DNA from: Rhizophagus irregularis
Lineage: Eukaryota > Glomeromycota > Glomeromycetes > Glomerales > Glomeraceae
NCBI RefSeq assembly: GCF_026210795.1
Contig: NC_089442.1
Coordinates: forward strand, 124,001-188,000
Reading direction: 5' to 3'
DNA: 64,000 nucleotides
Shown here: piece by piece, positions 46,985-60,247 of the stretch
How the letters are laid out: each line of letters starts with the position of its first letter
Position numbering within the stretch: the first letter of the stretch is position 1
Notes under the pieces: generated by a model
Told to the model about the DNA's origin: nothing
Seen by the model: the letters and a program-made list of their open reading frames with translations, nothing else
Database searches by the model: none
Translations under genes and position numbers: made by a program

Positions 46985-47992
46985 CTTTCTTTATGAAAGT
47001 ATTTCGAAGTATTTCGAAGTATTTACTTTTTTTTTTTCGCGAAAAAAAAAAAATTGAATATTTTTATTTTTTTTTCGCGACGAAGAATGATAAAAGTATT
47101 TTAAAGGAAGTTAAAAAGAAGAAGAAGAAGAAAAAAAGAAGAAAAAAAAAAGAAAAAAAAAAAAAAGAAATAAGGGTATTTATAACTTTTGTGTGTATGA
47201 AAACTGTTGAAGAAAAAAAAAGAAAAAAGAAAAAAAAATTTTTTCACATCTTTTATACTTTGTAAAAAAAAATTTTTTTTTCTTTGTATCCAATTCCCAA
47301 CTATAAATATTTATATGGAAATAATTATATCCATTTCGAAAAAAAAGTTTTAACTTGTGCTTTACTAACATCAATGTGTCGAGATTTTCACTTTGTTCTT
47401 TTAACAATACATTTATGCATGATGATCGCATGATCGTAAATAAAAGGATAAGTCACGGGGTTTTATTTTTTTTTTTTTGGGGAGAGGTGGGGGAGAAGGG
47501 GGGGAAGGGGGTAAAATTTCATAATCTACTAATTTAAATTCCCATTAGGGCTATTAAACCCAAGCTTATTCAATTCTGGCTGATTTAAACTAACTTTAAT
47601 AGGAATCAATTCGAAATTAGCCACAATTAGTTAAAATCAATAAAATGTAAATCTTTTTATTTAATACATGTATGCTACAAGATCGCTATATGAATAAAAG
47701 ATATTTTACAAAAGAAAGAAAGAGAAAAAAAAAAGGGAGAATGAAAATAACGAATAAACAAATAATAAATATAAATAAACAAAAAAAAAAAAAATATGAT
47801 ATTTATACAATAATACATTATAACATTAAATATGAATGGGAAAAAAAAAATAAATAAATAAATAAAAATATTTTTTATACAAGGAGGGAAAATTTTTAGG
47901 TATTTATGTAAGTATTTATATATATATATATATATATCTACACAGTAAATATATATATCTTTTTTTTGTCTTTTTAGTTTTTTTTTATCCTT
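46985..47992. other. Intergenic, low complexity and a G-rich tract
   Basis: Purine runs of A and GA at 47110-47240 give spurious Lys-rich frames. 47483-47512 is a strong G-run (GGGGAGAGGTGGGGGAGAAG, then GGGGGGAAGGGGG) with G-quadruplex potential on the plus strand. An AT dinucleotide run lies at 47915-47938. No gene. Confidence 0.6.
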
Positions 47993-49132
47993 TCAATTTT
48001 TTTTCCATAATTTTCGTTTGTTTGAATTAACTTCTTCTTGAATAACAACAGTAGAAGCTAAAACGAATTCTTGCCAATACTTTTCAGTATCTATTTTGGA
48101 ATCTAATTTTGATAAATTTTTTAACGAAGTAGTAAATTTACTTTCAGAATAAGTTGAAAATAATTTTGAATTCTTGTCATTATTATTACTATAATTCCCA
48201 TTATTAGAAATATCAGAAAATGAAGATTCCCGATTAGAAAGAAAACCTGAAGTAGTGGAAGATCGATATGTTGAAGGATTGGAAAAAACTGAAGGATATC
48301 TTCCCGTAAATTGAGCCGATTGATTTAAATCAACAGAATTTGTTTTATCTGATGAAAAATTTCTATAAGTCCAACCTAATGAAGAAGGTTCTAAGAATAC
48401 GATGTCATATTCATTTTCGAAAGCGGTTTTACGAAATTCAACTAAAGGTGTATTTGGATCATTTCTAGCTATGAATACCCATCTAGAACCATCCTTATAC
48501 CTAACCCATCTATATCTTTGTATGCTAGATTGATCGAATGGAGTTGTAACTTCACCTGAATAACCTTTTGGTTCATGTTCACTACTACCATATTCAAATA
48601 CTGAATGACTTCCTAATTCAGCATTATTGATTGAAAATACTCTTGGTCTTTTAATCCTTCCAAAAATTTTGGATTTTTTTATTTTAGCTTGGTCAATTGT
48701 CCATAAAGCGGTGGTAGATTTAACCGGTTTAAGGGCTTCACCATACCAATATAAATTATCAATATTATTATTTGGTCTATAGACAGTTCGACGATATGAC
48801 GGCGTACAATTTGATGATTTGTCGGTCGTATTATAAAATAATTGTGTATGTGATTTATCATTCATTACATTCTTTTTACTTTTGGAATCGTAAGCGTGAG
48901 GTGAATATTCATCATCGTCATCGTCATTATTCGTGAATACCTTTATGAGCTATAATGTATAATAAATTTATTAATTATTTATTTTTATAAATATTAATTT
49001 TGTTTATTTTTTCCTAAAAGAGAGAATTTTTATTTGTTTACTTACTCTAAATGTAACTTGATTTCGTTCTTTTAATTCATATAAAACTTTATCTTCGGGA
49101 ACTTTATCTTCAAGTACGGTAGTTGCATGCAT
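47993..49132 (-). CDS. Unknown protein, two exons, 347 residues
   Basis: Exon 1 is 49132-49046, encoding MHATTVLEDKVPEDK to QVTFR. A GTAAGT donor and a TATAG acceptor join it in phase 0 to exon 2, 48949-47993. The acidic stretch NNDDDDDEYSPHAY crosses the start of exon 2. Residues about 80-215 look like a folded domain rich in aromatic and basic residues (NLYWYGEALKP, KIFGRIKRPRVFS, RYRWVRYKDGSRWVFIARND, EYDIVFLEP, LGWTYR). The rest is Ser/Asn-rich and probably disordered. No membrane segment or signal peptide. I do not recognise the family. The exon 1 start is preferred over the internal Met at 48865 because the upstream reading is open, acidic and spliced with canonical sites. Confidence 0.75.
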
Positions 49133-50739
49133 TTTGCTTTTACGATTTTACGATGTTACGATGGTTTTTTTTTAAAAAAAAGTTTATTTTTTTAATTATG
49201 GTTGTTACTATTATTATAATTTTTTTTTTTTAAAAAAAAAATATTTTTATTTCTTTCAAAGAAACTTTAAAATAAAAACAAATTTAAGCATAATAAAAAA
49301 CAGCCCAAAAAACCAACGATTTTTATAAGTAAAATTTTTCAAAGTACGATACCCCGTTATTTACATTTCGAAACACGAAAAAAAACGCCCAATGACCAAA
49401 AATGGAAATTAAATTAAGGAAAGGGTTTTAGTATCTACATTAAGCTACATATATCAGCATGATATTAAAAATTATGAAATAGCTTATTTGGTCTATTTTT
49501 ATTTACTTTCCGCAATTCCGTAAATTCCGATTGAGAAGAAAGGTAAGTTAATGTGTGAAGTATTATTCATTACGTAAACATTATTAAATATTCGAGTAAA
49601 TATTTTCTATTATGGCGCAAAAAAAAAAAAACTAAAAAAAAACGCAAATTGACCTTTTATGAGAAAGTAAATGACAAAAACAAAAATGTCATTTTTTTTT
49701 TTTCTTTTGTTCTATGGATTTTTTTTTTGTTTATTTTGTTTTTCTTTGTTTCAAGTACACAACAATTATTTATGTGTCTACCCAAATAAATAAATGATTT
49801 CCAAATAAGATAGCACTTCTCCGACAAAATTATTTTGACTGGTCATTTTCTTCTAAATGAATGATCAAATTAAGTATAATTATACCTTTTTCTTCCTTAG
49901 ACAAAAAAATTATTTGCCAAGAATTATGCGTCAAAAAAAAAAAAAAACAAATAAAATAATTATTTTTTTTTTTAAAAAAAAAACCCGAAAAAGGACAAAT
50001 TTAATATATAAAATCTGATTAAATGGGATTGATTCTAGAACGATTTCAAAATCGGTAATGATAGTGTTTTATTTAATATAAAAGAACAGGGAAAGGAAAG
50101 AGTAAATTTAATTGGTTTATTCGGTAGATGTCCATTAAAGATCATCATCATAATCAAAATATCAAATGTTTACTTTTTTTGTCTTGACTGATTTACCTGA
50201 CAATCATTATCATATAAATTTTTGGCGTTCTAATCTTTACCATTTTCAATTTTTTGTCACTATCCAAAAATTGATAGATAATAAATTTTGGTAATTCATA
50301 CAAAATATTATTATCACATGATACTTTTTTTTCTTTGGTTTAATTAAAGTTCCCGTTTGAAAGTGTTTGAAAATAATTATCAAATCGGAGTTTTGAATAT
50401 CCGAAAATATGTTGATTTTCATGACTTTTTCAAAAAGTTTTTTCTTTTTTTCTTTTTTTCTCTTATTGTTTATGTTTACTTTCATGAGCATTTGAACAAA
50501 ACTTTGAATTTCTTCATATTGTTAGATATTTTCTAGTATTATTAAAGAAAAAAAGACAATTTTTAAATTTAAAGAAAAAAAAAAGACAATTTTTAAAATA
50601 TTTTATTATTTTAATATACGGAAAGTTGTATGCGTGCGTTCAAGTTCGCGTATCTTATAAAATAGTATTATTCCATGAAACATAATTAATTATTAATAAT
50701 TAATAATAATTAATAGAAGGTAAAAATTTGTTCCGTTTT
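49133..50739. other. Intergenic, T/A-rich
   Basis: Many homopolymer runs (for example 49216-49240 and 49961-49985). The short minus frame at 50246-50491 is A/K-rich and not supported. No gene is recognised. Confidence 0.55.
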
Positions 50740-51035
50740 CAAAAAAAGATAATTTTATGACGTTTCAAAAAGTCGATGATTATGACGGTTTAAAAAGGCA
50801 ATAATTTTGGTGTTTCTAACAAGATAATACTCCATGACTCCATGACGTTTCATATTCTGTAGCATTTCAAAATGTGATATTTCCAAAAGACAATATTCTG
50901 TAATAATTTTATAAGACAATATTCGTGACGTTTTCAAATAGTGACGTTTTCAACAGACAATATTCCGTGACGCTTTCAAAAGACAATATTGTGTGGCATT
51001 TTCAAAAGACAATATTACGTGACGTTTTTAAAAGA
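50740..51035. repeat. About 32-bp minisatellite, degenerate
   Basis: Repeated words CAAAAGACAATATTCCGTGA and TGACGTTTTCAA, about eight or nine units, better preserved on the right (50890-51035) than on the left. Confidence 0.75.
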
Positions 51036-52027
51036 TAATGCTTTGTAAATATTATTATTTACCATTGTCATTAGCATTTAGAATACACGAATTCTTTACA
51101 TGACCGACACCGGTACGTTTTCTTTCAATTCAATGGTTAATTCAATCGTTAATTCAATCGTTAATTTAATTATATTTCATACTTTATATTTAAAAAAGGA
51201 TATCCGTGTAATATCGTGTAGTTATGTGTTGCTATATTCAACAAATCCATTGATATTTTTAACGTTTGAAATAGAATACAAGCACGTGAATGATTTTCAG
51301 ATGAGTTTTATCTATTGTTGTTCAAAAGACTAAACAATATTGGAAAGATCTAAATTAAAAATCATTTAGGAGTTGCTACAAGCAGAAGTGATGGTCACCT
51401 TTTTTTGGTCATCATTTATCTTTAACTGTGTCTCGGCCAATACTCGGCCAAATGCATGGCCAATTGCAGTTTTTTTACACATTTAGATTTTGAGAATTAT
51501 TCTATATTCTTTTAGTCACACCATAAGATTAATTGGACGTTATTTTTGGTCAATTGTCGCCATATTACTATAAATTTTGACACAATAAAAATATTGGTCA
51601 TCAAATGACATTTTTTTTTAATTACATGAAATTACATGAATTTATCTTGTCAAACCTATAATGGATAACAATCTAATCAGCATTTATGGAAATCTAATAT
51701 AGTATTGTGACTAAATATAGCCGGAATTAATAAAAAATTTACTATTTAAGACATATAAGGGATAAGTGAAAAAGAAGTACGTTTACTTGCACTACAGAAA
51801 TACAGAAATAAGAGAAATCGTTTTTAAAACGCTAGTTATATTTCTTGGGATTGACTTCACGTGATATAATGATATATGGCGCAGCGTACTAGATACGATG
51901 TATTAGTAAAAGCATGAATGAAAGGTTAGTGAGATTAAAGTTTCGATGATCTTTCGTACAGTGAACGATCAGATAAAGTTAATCCGGTTGAAACGAGCGA
52001 GCTGAAAATGATTTATGTATGTATGTA
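51036..52027. other. Intergenic, no recognised gene
   Basis: Contains a TCAATCGTTAATTCAATCGT duplication near 51135-51165. The 51100-51333 frame starts within this and is not supported. Confidence 0.5.
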
Positions 52028-52215
52028 TTTCGATTTATTTGGGAATTGTATTTATTGGGATTTAGGATTTATAATTTTTGATATTTCGATTTATTTGGGA
52101 TTTATAATTTATAATTTTGAAATTTCGATTTATTTGGGATTTATAATTTTGATATTTCGATTTATTTTGGATTTAGAATTTTTGATATTTCGATTTTAGG
52201 ATTTATGATTTTTGA
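52028..52215. repeat. About 42-bp tandem repeat, 4-5 units
   Basis: Units share ATTTCGATTTATTTGGGATT and TATAATTTTTGATA. The open frame across it is a by-product. Confidence 0.8.
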
Positions 52216-53671
52216 TATTTTCGATTCATAGATTTTAGATTTTATTAATTTGAAATTCGGTACATGTACTGTATATACACTGTATATACAGTATACACTA
52301 TTTTATTACATATTTATACTGGTATTGTCTGAGTTATATTCATTTGCACTTGATTCTTGGTCTTTCATATCTTCCAAAGAAGTTTCTCTAATTAATTCCG
52401 ATTTCTGATAGATAAGGCCCAATCAAAATGACCAACATCGGACTTACAACTCCGTTCTCCGGGTTATCAAATATCCGTATACCGAGTTGTGTAATATAAA
52501 TCTGCACGTCCTGCACGTCTGCAACGCCTCATATAAGCTTACCCAAATTGATCCAACATTTTTTGTCACATTCATCAAGTATCGGCACGACATAAAATCT
52601 TAAAAATAACTCAAAACATCATAATTGATGCGCAAAAAGACCAAAAAAAGACCCGGCCAATTATGTCAAATAACTATAATAAAATAGTTTCATTATCGAA
52701 ATAAGGAGAGGTAAGAAATCAAATAGTATCATTTTTAAGAATTGGTGAAGTTCAGGTTAAGCTCGATTCGCTCAATTTTTAAATGCATTTTGATGTAAAA
52801 ATTGGATCATCTATAACTCATTATAAGGACCTTCATTAATACCACATTATACCGTTTATTAAAGTATATTAATTATCTAATTATTCTGACTTCATGATTT
52901 TCATATTCAAAATTTACCTGATTACTTTGAAAAAGTTTAAAATATATTTTAAATAATTTTTAATAATGTTTTCATCTCTGAAGTTGGGATAGATTCATTT
53001 CTAAAGATGATTAAATTATATTAAGTTTTTATTATCAGATAATATCATTTTTTTTTTCTCTCTTCGCACAACTATATATTTAATTTATTATGTCGCACAA
53101 AAAGGGATGTGTTTTGTCATATCATTATATCAAAAATGCCAAGATAAAAGTAAAAAAAGGGTAATCTAATCCCTTTAGTTTCTAAAAATAACTTTTTTTT
53201 TTTGTTATTTGAAAAAAAAAAAAAAAGGAGGCTGAACTAAATGTGTGATTCCGTAATATTTTTATTTACTCAATGAAGAAAAAAGATAATTGATTATGTT
53301 GTAATACATTTCCATTCAAGAAAAAAAAAATTAAATCTAACCAAACCTTTTTAAATAAATAATTTTTTTTTATTTCTCGGGAAAAGTTGATTATTTGAAT
53401 GGGACTAAGAAATAACCGTACCGTAAATACCCATATAAAACTATTAATGTAGTACAACGATATTACATTTCACCTCTTTTTTACAATTTTCTTACATTAT
53501 CTATACATATCAATACAAGTTTCTAAAATATAAATAACAATAATGGTATGAAAAAAAAAAACCTTAAAAAAAAAATCATTTTTCTATCAAGTTTTTTTTT
53601 TCTCCTTAATTTTTACGTCTTTTTTTAATTTTTTTTTTAAAAAAAAAAAAAAATTTTTTTAAAAAAAGGAA
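52216..53671. other. Intergenic, upstream of the glycosyltransferase gene
   Basis: A dyad TACTGTATATACACTGTATA lies near 52265-52300. The final 170 bases are T-rich then A-rich, as in fungal promoters. No gene is recognised. Confidence 0.5.
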
Positions 53672-55609
53672 ATGAAAAATTCAATGATAATGAATATGGA
53701 AGGACAATCAAATTATTTTTTAGATTGCGCAAAATATCAATTTCGTAAAATAAAATTATTACCTTTATTAATCGCTATATTTGTAATATTTTTATTTGCT
53801 ATACCTTATTATACCAAATATAATGAAAATGATAATCCTCCTTTGGTAGACCTTGAAGGTAATGCTCCACCTCTCTCTGATGATGATGATAATATACAAA
53901 ATTCAAAATGTCCAAATTATAAAATGGTGTTATTTATTTCTTCGGAAATGGAAAATATTGAAAAACGTATGTTAATGAGGGAAGAATTATTTGGTATAAC
54001 TGATAATTTGGTTCCTTGTATGAAACAAGATACTTCAAAAATTTTTTATAAATTTTTGATCAAGAAAAAAAAACCTCTTGATGATGAAGCTTTTAGAAAC
54101 TTTTTATCTGAAAAAATGGAATATAATGATATAGAAGAAATTACTCCTAAAGTTGGTGAAGATTGGGAACAATTGATGCTCAAATATGTAAGTTATCACG
54201 TTACGTATTACGTGTAATAAAAGTATTTTACGTGTAATAGAAGTATTAATAATTTTACAATTTTACTTACATATAATAAATCATTAAATTTTTTAGGCCC
54301 AATTATTACAAGAATCATGTATAACATTCGATCATTTAATATTGATCGATGTTTACACTATGATAAATCTCGAAAAACTTCAAGATAAAATTTCTTCTTT
54401 GTCAATTGCCAATCAAACAATTTCAAATACGAATAAGATGGTATGGGGATCATTCAACACTAATTTAACAGATAATATGGCAACTATATTAGGATCATCT
54501 GCCATAAAACCAATTCTTAATCATTCAAATCATCCTTCAAAGAATTATACTAGTATTATATCAAGATTTTATTATCATCATTTAAATCATCCAAATGAAA
54601 AAATTCCTGATGATTTGATCTTAATTAATGATCCATTAAGTATAGTAGAATGGCCAAATTCTATCAAAAGTATTCCTTGCGTAGATTGTATTATAGCTAT
54701 AGGTCATATTTATCAAGATTGGGAAGTTAGAAAGATTAAAGATAAACTTAAGATTTCAACGATTATTCCTTGTAAAGTTCGTTCAGATATTGAAATGTAT
54801 TCAAAGAATACAAGTAAATTAAGATCAAATATAGTTGTAATGACAAGTAGTTTCTTATATAGTGACAATTGTATGTTAGAAGCTGCTCCTCTTTCTGCAC
54901 AAAATAAACGTGATTATGCCGAAAAACATGGTTACGCTTTCGTGTCTCGTTCAACAGAATTTGTTCAACAATTATTAAGAAAGAGAAAAGAAGTTTGGGG
55001 TAAAATTGATGCAGTAGAAAAAGTTTTACCTTATTATGAATGGTTAATTTGGTTAGATATGGACGCTATTTTTGTTAATAGAACTCTTTCTATTGAAGAT
55101 TTATTAAAAATGAGTGAAGAAAAAGTTGGAGGAAAAAAAGAATTTGAAAAAATTAATTTTATTGTCGCAAGACCTATTGGTGATGATATGATTAATGCTG
55201 GCGTATTCTTAATCAGGAATAGTGATTGGGCTAGAGACTTTATTAGGAATGGTATACAAGCAAGAAGGGATCGTGCTTATCGTGGTATGAAAGAACAACA
55301 AGCTATGCGTGATGCTATTAAACAACCAAATTGGAAACCAAATGTGAGTAACTTTATATATTCTTTTTAAGGAAAGGTTTTTTTAAAATTTAATTAATTC
55401 TTACATATTTTTTATTTTTAATTTAGGTTTTATATTTGAATGGAGATGATCATACGATAAATACTTTCCCTGATAGGTACGTTCGAGGTGATTATATCGT
55501 ACATTATGCTCCTGAAGAAGGTTGTCCTGCTGACCCCGTACTTGGTGGTCTAAAAAAGGTTGCAATGTTGGAAGAATCTCCTGATGATGAAATAATTTTA
55601 CCATTTTAA
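53672..55609 (+). CDS. GT34-family glycosyltransferase, type II membrane
   Basis: Expected to transfer a hexose from a nucleotide sugar onto Golgi glycans; the family includes yeast Mnn10/Mnn11 and fission-yeast galactosyltransferases. Exons 53672-54187, 54297-55343 and 55427-55609 join in phase 0 with GT-AG sites, giving 581 residues. A single membrane helix near residues 29-47 (LLPLLIAIFVIFLFAIPYY) follows a short cytosolic end. The catalytic half begins at IVVMTSSFLYSDN. It then shows KRDYAEKHGYAF, the metal-binding DxD in WLIWLDMDAIFVN, NAGVFLIRNSDWARDF, KEQQAM, and the closing NTFPDRYVRGDYIVHYA with its His. The N-terminal half (about residues 70-330), with VLFISSEMENIEKRMLMREE, looks like a GT31-type or related fold and makes the protein longer than usual for GT34. 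Sugar specificity cannot be read from the sequence. Confidence 0.85.
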
Positions 55610-58209
55610 GTTTAATAAATATTAGATTTTAGTTAGTTGATGTATGTATTATATATAAATATATATACAGTCAGTATACAGTATGTAAAAAAATAGTATA
55701 TATATATATAAATGTAAACAACATAAAAGATTTTTTTTTTCTTTTAATAATAATAATAATTAATAAAATTATAAAAACTCAATTCTAACTTAAAAAATTT
55801 TACTGTATTTAATAATGTCATATCACGAGTACGTGAGTACATGAGGGTGGGGAGATACTTATACAGAGTCTTATACAATATGTCAGTATATTGGAATTTC
55901 CGTTAATTATATTATCAGACTTATCTATTATCAGTAGACAAGGAATCAGAACTTTTTACTTGCCCGGGATGGTAACTCATATAGTGATAGACTGATAGTG
56001 ACATTTATAGTAAGTGCTAGATATACTGCTCTAATGACGCACGGTGATGGCAATAGTCACGAGGAAATCGGCAGTTAGCCAGACTTTCGTCGGGGTAAGC
56101 AATGCGCTGTTAGTCATAAATGGGATTGCTATGGTAAGGATATGATGCCTCGTGTAGTGATAGATTAAATTCTGCGAGGCTAATCTCATGATAGATTTGC
56201 GATAACGTAATAACGTAAGTGACGTATAGGGAATCTAGGGGGGGGGGGGGGGACCTATTACAATACTAAGACCCTGTAAAAAAAGTCAATCCGTTCCATC
56301 TTTTTCCGTAAAAGGCTCATATTTCCGGAATTAATAACTTTACGGAATTTATCGAATTATTTACATTTTCCGCGAATAGATCCGTTAAAGGCTCATTTTT
56401 ACGGAGTTTTTACAACGAATAAAATTTTTTATAGGGAGAATGTTTTTCTAACTAAAAAAAATGATATTCTGTATTCTCGAATCAGTTCAAAAGTTCCAAT
56501 AACAACTACACATTGAATAATATTTTTTCAAAGTATTTTTTAAATTAAAATAAAATTTTTATTAATATTGTTATAATATTGTTAATATGTTAATATTGTA
56601 CAATAAAATCTAATAAATCAAATAAATCTAATAAATCTTTCTATGGTACAAGAAAATTTTTAAATTAGGAAGATATTATCTTTTTTTGCAATTAAAAAAA
56701 TTCAATTCATAACCAAAATGTAGACTGAAGAAAAGCTATCACTATTCAATTTTCCCAAACTATTACTTTTGATTCTAAGAATCTAATATTCTAATTAGTA
56801 AATAATGTATATATATATAAAGAATTTTTTTTTTTTTTTCAAAAAAAAAAAGATTGTACTCATTTGAAGGTGGCACAACTTTGAAACCGATACACAGTAC
56901 CAAAAAAAATTTTTTCCATTGTCGTACTTTGTTATAAAGTCCGGAACATTTTAGCTTTTGGATATGTTCCGAATTTACAGCCGATTAGGTCAAGTCGACA
57001 ACTTAGTCGGCTATTCCATGAAATTGCGTTTCACGCGCGCTATCAACGGATCAACGGATTGGCCAACCAAATTTACTAATTAGCTAAATGAATATGTTTT
57101 TAAAAAAATACTAGTTTAATAATTAAATCTTAGGAAAGCCACACAATAGCCCATGATTCTCGACGATGTCAGATCGTATCTGTTAAAATTTTTTTAAAAA
57201 AATATAAATATTCATTTCTTTTCATAACTATTACTTGATTGAATTTTTCTTGTCAATTTTATTTTGAGAATATGCAAAGTATTAAATACGTACGATATTA
57301 TTAATATTATGTTTGACCTTCCCTTCATGGTATACTCTTTTCACGGCGGTGAACTTGTGAAGGTCTAATACTCCTTTTGTGTCTTTAATACTTTCTTTGA
57401 TGCTCCCTTTGTGGAAGTGAACTATGCAAACTCTTAACGTAAAAAATTTTACAGAAGTTTTGTTATAAATTAGTACTTGTCTTATTGCCAATAGAAATGT
57501 AGTGACCTTATCCTATAGTGGCCTTATCCTAATCTTTTTTAATAAATCCAACTTTATAATTCAAAAATACATACATCTCTTGACATTTTTTTGACATGTG
57601 AGCAAACTTTACGGTTTTCAATGGATTCCATTAGATCGTCCTCAGGTTCCCTATAATGAAACAAAATCAAGGACGAAATATATGTTCCCGGTGGTACTCG
57701 TTAACCTACTAAGTTCTTAATATCTTAGATAAGGAGTTCGTCTCGCAATTTATTTATTAAATAAATTTTCTTTTTCTTCATTTTGTTTAGAATGTTGTAG
57801 AAACAATCAAAGAATCAGGAGATGGCAACTGCGGCAACTATTATCTATACCCACGGAAATTTTAATTTAAATACATAAAATACAATTAAATTTTAGTTGA
57901 AGTCAATTGTATTTCTTGAATTGGAGATTGATTATTTGCTTACTTTATTTTTAATAAACATAAATGAAATTAAATTACATACATGTACTGTACCTTCGAT
58001 GAAAATTCAGACCATCAAACCACGTATTTAGGAATCTCATATCTTTTAACTCGTTAGATAAATTTTCTTGCAAAGTTTTTGATAATGACATATATCTGAT
58101 TATAAAATGTCCATAAATCCATTTATTTCATCTTGTTAAACTAGAATACTAGACGTATAATTTTAATAGTTCTTTATTATACAACGTTATAAATCCGGTC
58201 CATATATAA
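55610..58209. other. Intergenic, with a 15-base G run
   Basis: G15 at 56238-56252. Repeated words TCCGTAAAAGGCTCATATTT / TCCGTTAAAGGCTCATTTTT at 56325-56402. On the minus strand 57282-57491 encodes 69 open codons including KGSIKESIKDTKGVLDLHKF and AVKRVYHEGK. These look protein-like and may be a relic, but I do not recognise it. No complete gene. Confidence 0.45.
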
Positions 58210-58470
58210 AAACTTGTTGCTGCAGTTGTTGCAGCAGCAGCTGCCGTCGCTTCTATCGTTATTGCTGCAGTTGTTGCTGCAACAGTTGCCGGTGCTTCAA
58301 TTGTTTTGCTGCAGTTGTTACAGCAGCAGTCGCCGACGTTTCTGTTGTTTTGCTGCAGTTGTTGCAGCAGCAGTCGTCGTCGTTTCTGTAGTTGTTGCTG
58401 CAGTCGTTACTGCTGCAATTTTTGCTGTTGCAGTTTTAGTTGTAGTAGTTGTAATTGCTCTTTCAGATCA
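58210..58470. repeat. Imperfect GCT/GTT trinucleotide array
   Basis: GTTGCTGCAGTTGTTGCAGC-type words repeat for 250 bp and are much richer in G+C than the surroundings. Every frame is low-complexity: Ala/Val or Leu/Gln on plus, Gln/Thr/Ala on minus. One minus frame has a short coiled-coil-like DLKEQLQLLQLKLQQQ. Not supported as a gene. Confidence 0.8.
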
Positions 58471-60247
58471 ACAATAACGTTATGCATTATCCTGTCGTCG
58501 TAACTGTTGTGTTAAAGAACTTTTCTCGTTATTGATTTATTAAAATTTTGAGACGATAATTGCTAATTACAGCAAAAAAAAAAATAACAAAAAAAAATCA
58601 AATTCTTTGCATCGATAAACTTACAATAATAAATTAAATTATTAAATTTTCGTAACTTTGTAGTTTATTCATTAATTTGATACAAAAGATAACAAAAATA
58701 TTTAAATTATTTCAATATTTCAATATTGATCAAATTTTTGACTCAAAAAAAAATCGAACATAAACTGAAAAGAGGGATAACGCATCCCACAAACGAGTCC
58801 TATCATACTATGACTCTATGACTAAAATTTTATCATTCAAAAGATAAAAATACATCGTTAAGAATTCTAAGAATAACATCGGCCGAATTTTATTCTAGAA
58901 ATAATTTTTATTCAAAACAATAATTTTGTATATATTATAATTTTTTCACCGAGAGAATTTCCCGGAAACTACAATCCGAAAATATTATTTGGTAAATGAC
59001 CTTCCTTATTTTAGAGAAGACGACAAAAATTACAACCGCCGATCAATCTGACAATGAATTTTTTATAGAAGCAAATTACTATATAAAGAAAGATTCTAAA
59101 TTATTACTTTCTTATGATTATAATTTCTTTGTTAGTACATCAAAAGAAAAAAAAAAAATATCTTAATATAGATTTGCATTATTTGTTTACTTTTTATGTA
59201 ACTCATAAAAAAGAAGACGACCTTTTTTCGTTTTTATTGACAAATGGCGAACTGCCATGATAATATTGTTAGATATTGCAGATATTTGTAGATATTGCAG
59301 TTTGCAGGGAATGTTTGTTGTTTGTTATGATAACCCTTGTTTCTTTTTTGAAAATAAAAGAAAGAAAGAAAAAGAAAAAGAATTGAACAATATTACATTT
59401 TTTTACAATTATTTTAATTCTCAATGACTCAATGATAAGGGGGAGGGAGATCTTTTAAAAAAGGGAAATAAAAAAAAAATAACCCTATTCCTTAATCTCA
59501 AAAAAATTAAAAATCTGGCACCTTCTAAAAATTCTTCGTGAATTCTAAATTTTAGAGACTCGTCTTTGTTGTATAAATATATGAAAGAGAAACTATAACG
59601 TGTTACGTGAAACTTTTTTTAAAAGATGAACATGACGTAGAGAACTTGAACTTTTATAGAAGAAATTGTAAATAAACCTGCGATGAAACGTATTAAGTTT
59701 TTCGCGTAAACACCAAACAATCACGGGTTGTCACTTTTTTAGAGCGGATATGTCGATATTGTTCGATATGTTAATCTTTTTAATATTTTTTTAATCTTTT
59801 TTAATATTTTTAATATTTTTAATATTCTCTTCTCACGCGATTGGAAATGATAATTAATAATTGATAATTGATAATTGATAATTGATAAATTGATGAGATT
59901 TTATAGGATAATATTTAGGAACTATTTTTTTTATTTTTTTTAGTTTTTATCTTCGGCGTTCCTTTCGGGCGTTACAATAAGTTACAATAATTACACCAAA
60001 TGACATAAATAAAACATACAATCAAATTTTTTAAGATTAGAAATATTAATATATACTTTTTTATTTTATTTTTTTTTGTTTTAAATAATATAAATGGAAA
60101 ATATATAGTTAAGTGTAAATGAGAAAAATTTTGTACAATTAGTTTTTTTTTTTTTTAGACTACTTTACAATTTACATTTAAAAAAAAAATTTTTTTTTTC
60201 TATTGTAATTACAGTAACCCTATTGTAAAAAAATTATTGTAAAATTA
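58471..60247. other. Intergenic, AT-rich
   Basis: A short ATTGATAATTG tandem at 59845-59885 and TTTTTAATATT runs at 59775-59825. No gene is recognised. Confidence 0.55.

Noticed and set aside
46993-47265. Lys-rich plus frame
   Set aside because: Made of A and GA runs between two genes.
51370-51620. Possible MITE with GGTCATCATTT ends
   Set aside because: The similar words are in direct, not inverted, order and no pairing ends could be fixed.
54763-54954. Minus frame in the glycosyltransferase gene
   Set aside because: Antisense shadow of a well-supported exon.
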